Assembly: GCA_003223215.1 (NCBI GenBank)
Contig: QHYH01000100.1
Location: 62,001 to 126,000 of the forward strand
From: Acidobacteriota bacterium
GTDB lineage: Bacteria > Acidobacteriota > Terriglobia > Acidiferrales > UBA7541
Direction: 5' to 3'
Length of the DNA stretch: 64,000 nucleotides
The number at the start of each line of letters is the position of its first letter. The first letter of the stretch is position 1. A model generated the notes under the pieces. It had not been told where the DNA came from, ran no database searches, and saw only the letters and a list, made by a program, of their open reading frames with translations. Below, piece by piece: positions 59,662-64,000 of this stretch. The translations under genes and the position numbers were made by a program.

Positions 59662-62007
59662 ATGAAATCGCAAAAGTTTAGCATTTTGCTTGTTGCATTT
59701 TTCGCGTTGTGTGCCCTCCTAACAGGAGCTGTGCCGCGCAAACCCGCACAGACGCATATGGCCCTGCAGCCCTTCGCGCAACAAGTGCGTCAAGTCGAAA
59801 GCGCGCTGAGGTATTTGGGCCAGCCCCTCGTGGAACAAGATCAAGAGGCCATCAACCGAGCGATCGGCGAAGTCGATGAAGCCACCGCCATCGCCCACTT
59901 GGAGCAGGTCCTCGACAAATACACGCTCGCGGTCGTCGACATTAATCCGGAGAGCCGCGTCAAGGTCCAGCCCGGTACCGCAAAACCCGAATTGGTGGAG
60001 GCTGGCGCGCGCATCTTTCTCGCGAAAGTCCTCAACCACGCCGGCGTGACCGCCAAGCTCGAGGCGCAAAGTCCCAATGCCCTGCCGGTCCTAGTGCAAT
60101 CCGACGGAAGCCCCCAGCCGCCCAGGAAAGTTGCGCCCGAAGACGTCCGCGACCGCTGGATGGATCTCGAGCTATACGACAAAAATCCCATGTCGCCGCG
60201 GCTTTCCGGCCTACCACTGGAGTATCGGATTGTGACCATCTACAGCCGCGATTCCGGGCAGCGTTCGGCAGAGATTAGTTTCAATGTCGGGCAAGGCACG
60301 CAGGACCTTGGCTTTCGCAGCGATATCACCGTCGTGTTTACGGCTTTGCCCGCGCATACGCTCCGGCTGGAGGTGCGAGACGAGCACGGCGCCCCGACGA
60401 TGGCAGCGTTCACTATCCGCGACCGGTTAGGCCGCTTGTATCCCAATCCCGCGAAACGCCTCGCGCCCGATCTGTTCTTCCAGGCGCAGGTCTATCGCGC
60501 GAACGGAGACACCGTTCGAGTTCCGGCAGGCAGCTACACGGTGACGGCTTCGATGGGTCCCGAATACCAGCCTCAAACCAAGCAGGTCGAAGTAACTGCC
60601 GCAGGCACTAGCGAAGTTTCTTTTGCCATGCAGCGCTGGATCGATCCCCCGAAATACCATTGGTACTCCGGTGATCATCACGTGCATGCAGCCGGCTGCT
60701 CGCATTATCAAAATCCGACCGAAGGCGTGCAACCGGATGATATGGTGCGCCAAATCCAAGGCGAGAAACTGAACGTCGGCGCGGTCCTTACTTGGGGCCC
60801 CTGCTACTACTATCAAAAACAGTTTTTCAGTGGCCAAGACCATCCTCTATCGAAGCCCGACGGATTGATGCACTACGATCTGGAAGTTTCCGGATTCCCT
60901 TCAAGCCATGCCGGACACTTGGTGCTGCTCGGGCTCACCAATCAGGATTATCCGCATTGCGTTCGCATCGAACAGTGGCCAACGTGGGATCTACCGATTC
61001 TGCGCTGGGCCAAATCGCAAGGCGCTATGACCGGCTTTGCTCACTCCGGCTGGGGACTCGAGTCCAAGTCGCGCGAGCTGCCCAACTACCAAGTTCCCGG
61101 CTTCGACGGAATCGGCGCCAATGAATACATCGTGGACGTCACGCATCCCGACGCGGTCGATTTCATTTCTACGATGGACACGCCTTATCTGTGGGAATTG
61201 AACATTTGGTATCACACCCTGAATGTGGGATTCCGCACGCGAATCTCTGGGGAGACCGATTTCCCTTGCATCACGGATGCACGCGTAGGTCAGGGGCGCA
61301 TCTACGCCAAAGTGGATGGTCCGCTTAGTTACAGCGGCTGGCTGGAGGCGATCCACAACGGGCGAAGTTACGTCTCCGACGGCAGAAGCCACTTGATGGA
61401 TTTTGCCGTAAATGATTTGGAAGTCGGCAGCAAGGCAAGCGAGGTAAAGCTCGCACAAAAGGGCACTGTCCGCGCCCGCGTGAAAGTCGCGGCTTTTCTC
61501 AATCCCGTCCCACTCGATTCCGACAATATTCCCTCCGATCGCGGAAAGCAGTACTGGAAGGCGGCGCTGACAGGCGCCTCTGAACCTGGCAACATCCGCG
61601 ACCGCCCCATCGATCAAAACCCGTATTGGCACATCGAGCGAGCGCGCATCGGCAACACCCGTCAAGTGCCAGTCGAGTTGGTCATGAATGGCAAACCCAT
61701 CGCTCGGAAAGAAATTCTTGCGGACGGCACCATCCAGGACGTCAGCTTTGACGCTCTGGTCGAGCGCAGCAGCTGGCTCGCTGTGCGCATCTTAGGCTCT
61801 TCGCATACGAACCCCATCTTTGTTTTGGTGGATGGCAAGCCCATTCGCGCTTCACGCCAGAGCGCGGAGTGGTGTCTGGCTGGCGTGAACCAGTGCTGGA
61901 CTCAAAAAGCCCCGAAAATTTCCAAGGCCGAACTGCCGGATGCGCAAGCCGCCTACGACCACGCGCGCGAGGTCTACACCAAACTCATCGCCGAGTGCCC
62001 GGAATGA
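59662..62007 (+). CDS. CehA/McbA family metallohydrolase (PHP domain), secreted
   Basis: 781 residues. GGAGG lies 11 bases before the ATG, which starts a signal peptide (MKSQKFSILLVAFFALCALL). An N-terminal helical and beta-sandwich region (~30-330, with SYTVTASMGPEYQPQTKQVEVTAAG as a typical accessory module) precedes the PHP-type metal domain beginning at YHWYSGDHHVHAAGCSHYQNPTEGV (HxH from ~338), continuing with GAMTGFAHSGWG, IGANEYIVDV and SGETDFPCITDARVGQGRIYA. CehA/McbA enzymes are carbaryl hydrolases and relatives; the real substrate in soil bacteria is generally unknown. It stands alone. Confidence 0.88.
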   Translation: MKSQKFSILLVAFFALCALLTGAVPRKPAQTHMALQPFAQQVRQVESALRYLGQPLVEQDQEAINRAIGEVDEATAIAHLEQVLDKYTLAVVDINPESRVKVQPGTAKPELVEAGARIFLAKVLNHAGVTAKLEAQSPNALPVLVQSDGSPQPPRKVAPEDVRDRWMDLELYDKNPMSPRLSGLPLEYRIVTIYSRDSGQRSAEISFNVGQGTQDLGFRSDITVVFTALPAHTLRLEVRDEHGAPTMAAFTIRDRLGRLYPNPAKRLAPDLFFQAQVYRANGDTVRVPAGSYTVTASMGPEYQPQTKQVEVTAAGTSEVSFAMQRWIDPPKYHWYSGDHHVHAAGCSHYQNPTEGVQPDDMVRQIQGEKLNVGAVLTWGPCYYYQKQFFSGQDHPLSKPDGLMHYDLEVSGFPSSHAGHLVLLGLTNQDYPHCVRIEQWPTWDLPILRWAKSQGAMTGFAHSGWGLESKSRELPNYQVPGFDGIGANEYIVDVTHPDAVDFISTMDTPYLWELNIWYHTLNVGFRTRISGETDFPCITDARVGQGRIYAKVDGPLSYSGWLEAIHNGRSYVSDGRSHLMDFAVNDLEVGSKASEVKLAQKGTVRARVKVAAFLNPVPLDSDNIPSDRGKQYWKAALTGASEPGNIRDRPIDQNPYWHIERARIGNTRQVPVELVMNGKPIARKEILADGTIQDVSFDALVERSSWLAVRILGSSHTNPIFVLVDGKPIRASRQSAEWCLAGVNQCWTQKAPKISKAELPDAQAAYDHAREVYTKLIAECPE

Positions 62008-62703
62008 GCGCGCACTTTCACAAAATCGAAGCCGCACCCTCCTCCCTTTACTCCTCAACCTCATTAACCCTCAAACCGGCGATTAGCTACTTGTTGCCGA
62101 TCGAGGAAATCAGACGCAGAACTTCCGCTTCCGAGATATCGTAGAGCTAGCGCGTCAATCGAAAAGCAACTGGCGAGAAGGAAATCAGCCGCTGCGCTGC
62201 GACAGCCACCGGACTCCTCGAAGCAGAGCAAAAGTTCCGACGCATCGAAGGCTATCAAGAGATTCTGTTGCTGAAGGAGCGCCTGAACCCCTCGCGTATT
62301 CAGCAGAAGGAGGTGCGGATCGCCGAAGTCGCTTGAACTAGGTCGCCGGGAGCATTACCGTGCCACACATCGGGAGTCCCTGCAGGCACTCCTTCCTGCT
62401 CCTCCTTATTCTCGGTGAGTTGTCGCTTGATTCGTGGCGGTCTCTTTGAGGGAACCATGTGCTTACTCGCTTCGAGCGTCTCTCCCATTCTCTGACTTGC
62501 GTTCCTGTTTGCACATTCTTTTAGACGCGGCGTAGCACACTTCCCCCAACTGATGCGCTACAGCCGGTGCTTGACTAGGCCTACCTCGGATCCGCCAGTA
62601 CCTATCAAGCAAACCACCAGCCCTCGTCGCGGCTGAAGGCACTTCGCTCGCCGTCATCATCGTTCCGGTCTGGGCAAACACTGAGCCCGCCCGCGGTTGC
62701 CCT
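62008..62703. other. Intergenic region containing a possible transposase remnant
   Basis: About 700 bases between CehA and the phosphatase gene. Apart from the fragment at 62151-62336, no gene is supported; the minus-strand frames at 62300-62488 and 62463-62741 have no features. Confidence 0.4.
62151..62336 (+). pseudogene. Possible C-terminal remnant of an IS256/Mutator-type transposase
   Basis: The frame after a stop at 62148-62150 reads to TGA 62334-62336 and contains ATATGLLEAEQKFRRIEGYQ followed by EILLLKERLNP. This resembles the conserved ending of Mutator-family transposases (ATxLLEAExKFRRIxGYxxxxxL). No start codon, no upstream catalytic domain and no terminal inverted repeat were seen, so it would be a relic. 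Weakly supported. Confidence 0.35.
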
Positions 62704-63783
62704 TCAGTTTCGCTTGATGATAAAGGCAGTCTTATCGTCAATACGGTCCTGTTCGCCAGTCTGGCGCAGACGATCGTCTTTTTTCACCGCGTATTCCAGC
62801 AATGCATTGCAGATTTCCTTTGCTGGCTGGCGATAGTGCTCACGCATTACCGACTCAAGTTGCTGGCGTTCTTCTTTGTCGCTGCCGTCATAGACCCCGT
62901 CGCTATAAAGGAAGAAAATGTCCCCCGGACTCATCAGAGTTAATTCGGCCACATCTGAAGACTTCGCCCGGTGCCGGAATTTGAGTGACAAATATCTGTT
63001 ACGGTCCGGATGATCCTTCGGGATCTGCAGGCCGAGCGGCAAGAATTGCACCATCCGGCCTTTATCAATTTCCATGAACTTGCGGTATTCGGCGGAGAAC
63101 ACTAGTGGGGGAGGATGTCCGAAATTGACGAATCGAAAATAGCCATGAGGGTGTACTTCACCATAAAGCATCGTTGCAATCTCTTGGGCGCTCTCCTTCT
63201 CGCTTATGCCGAGTGCGTTGCGAGCGGTCACCGACTGCGCCAATCGCAGGTTGAGCCTCTCGAATAACTCCGGTGTCGTCTTCCCTCGGCGGTCGAGTTC
63301 GGCGAGCATGAGGGCATGAAACGTGTCGTGGACCGTCGAGGCGATTTTCGCGGAAATGATCCCATGTCCTTGAGCGTCCACGAGCAGGACGCCCGCAGTT
63401 TCATAGAGCTCATGCACGTCCTCGGCTACGCGAATCTGTTCCGAGCTTCGCGCTTTTCTATACTCGGTTTCCATTTCGGGCCTGTAATCCGGCCTTGATT
63501 TCAGCCATTCGACATGATCGTCAACCGAGTTGCGCGGCGGCGCACCTGCGGAGAGCGGCTCGAGAAACTCCTTTGATAGCCTCAGCGCCCGCTCGATGCG
63601 TGCATCGATGTCGTAGCGCTGCTGAAAATTTATGTATTCAAACAGGTCGCCGCCAACCGTTTCCGCGGGCACAGAATTACCGTACATCTCGATTCCCGGC
63701 AGGTGCGGAATCGCACCTTCCACCGGCATCAGGCGCTTCCGCAGATATTCATCAATACCTGGAGCGGTGTAGGTTCTTGCCAT
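62704..63783 (-). CDS. PP2C-type protein serine/threonine phosphatase (SpoIIE/RsbU family)
   Basis: 359 residues (ATG 63783; TTG 63795 is an alternative). The phosphatase core is complete: PAETVGGDLFEY with metal Asp46, GVLLVDAQGHGIISAKIASTVHDTF, RFVNFGHPPPLVF, PGDIFFLYSDGVYDGSDKEERQQLESVM and the terminal DRIDDKTAFIIKRN. An insertion between the first two motifs (~60-125) is longer than in RsbU. No sensor domain precedes it. Such phosphatases usually act on anti-sigma-factor antagonists in partner switching, but no antagonist or anti-sigma gene is visible before the window ends. Confidence 0.9.
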   Translation of the reverse strand: MARTYTAPGIDEYLRKRLMPVEGAIPHLPGIEMYGNSVPAETVGGDLFEYINFQQRYDIDARIERALRLSKEFLEPLSAGAPPRNSVDDHVEWLKSRPDYRPEMETEYRKARSSEQIRVAEDVHELYETAGVLLVDAQGHGIISAKIASTVHDTFHALMLAELDRRGKTTPELFERLNLRLAQSVTARNALGISEKESAQEIATMLYGEVHPHGYFRFVNFGHPPPLVFSAEYRKFMEIDKGRMVQFLPLGLQIPKDHPDRNRYLSLKFRHRAKSSDVAELTLMSPGDIFFLYSDGVYDGSDKEERQQLESVMREHYRQPAKEICNALLEYAVKKDDRLRQTGEQDRIDDKTAFIIKRN

Positions 63784-64000
63784 AAGAGAATCCAAGGGAA
63801 GTGGCGGTCACTCCTGTGATCTTTTCTGTGATCTTTGTCTACCCCATTCCATGACACGACGATGCGCGACTCCATGGAAGAGCGTCTATTGTACTTTGGT
63901 ATGGGTCTCCGCCAGTGTCAATGGCGTGGCCCCCTTCAATAATGCGCTCTCTCCTCACTGTGGTTTGATCGTGCGCGTGGGAACTCCACAGAGGTGCCCC

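Overview
The window is about 64 kb of GC-rich bacterial chromosome with dense, mostly ordinary gene content on both strands. It most resembles the Acidobacteriota (Terriglobia or Blastocatellia-like soil lineages). The evidence is a 1058-residue TonB-dependent receptor with an N-terminal carboxypeptidase-regulatory-like domain, further secreted proteins of that fold, a sortilin/BNR-repeat secreted protein, CehA/McbA and M16 secreted hydrolases, and frequent GTG/TTG starts behind strong GGAGG sites. This is inference from family composition; no rRNA or tRNA gene was found to place it.

Layout. 1-505 is the tail of a beta-barrel protein. 635-4522 holds an M16 protease and, divergently, thiG. 5198-9861 holds a MASE1-GGDEF diguanylate cyclase, a DinB-like protein, a small hypothetical, a CPBP protease and an HGSNAT-like membrane acyltransferase. 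9809-12038 holds a phosphohexomutase overlapping ftsB, then cutA. 12127-15452 is a translationally coupled pair of secreted carboxypeptidase-regulatory-like proteins. 15473-19736 holds a cystathionine gamma-synthase family enzyme with a possible riboswitch leader, an orphan FtsX-type permease and a ferredoxin-NADP reductase. 19747-23993 holds two related small proteins, a D-threonine aldolase/D-serine dehydratase-like enzyme and an SDR. The D-threonine aldolase-like gene is flanked by two copies of a conserved non-coding element ending in an intrinsic terminator. 24027-27325 holds a double-PilZ protein and glgB. 28121-33154 holds a frameshifted sortilin-like protein and a gamma-glutamyltransferase.

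33923-39251 is a minus-strand set that fits D-amino-acid and peptidoglycan-peptide turnover: an RpiR/MurR-type regulator, a VanX-like D-Ala-D-Ala dipeptidase, and a single polypeptide joining a PBP4-type D,D-carboxypeptidase to a D-aminoacylase-like amidohydrolase. 39388-44551 is the branched-chain amino-acid operon ilvD-ilvB-ilvN-ilvC, read right to left. Its leader (44604-44836) shows a promoter, a leader peptide rich in Leu/Val/Ile, and mutually exclusive antiterminator and terminator hairpins: a classical attenuator.

44880-47288 contains two decayed genes (FAD oxidoreductase and cupredoxin) around yceI, then a DUF480 gene. 47606-50782 is the TonB receptor. 51161-59019 holds a receiver-like protein lacking the phospho-acceptor, a LolA/RseB-like secreted protein, a protoporphyrinogen-oxidase/hydrolase pair, a tri-domain acyl-ACP synthetase-ACP-acyltransferase and a YqaA-type membrane protein. 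59662-63783 holds a CehA/McbA metallohydrolase, a possible transposase remnant and a PP2C phosphatase.

No CRISPR array, prophage or intact insertion sequence was seen. The most interesting observations are the ilv attenuator, the duplicated candidate small RNA around 21.3 and 23.0 kb, and the carboxypeptidase-D-aminoacylase fusion.
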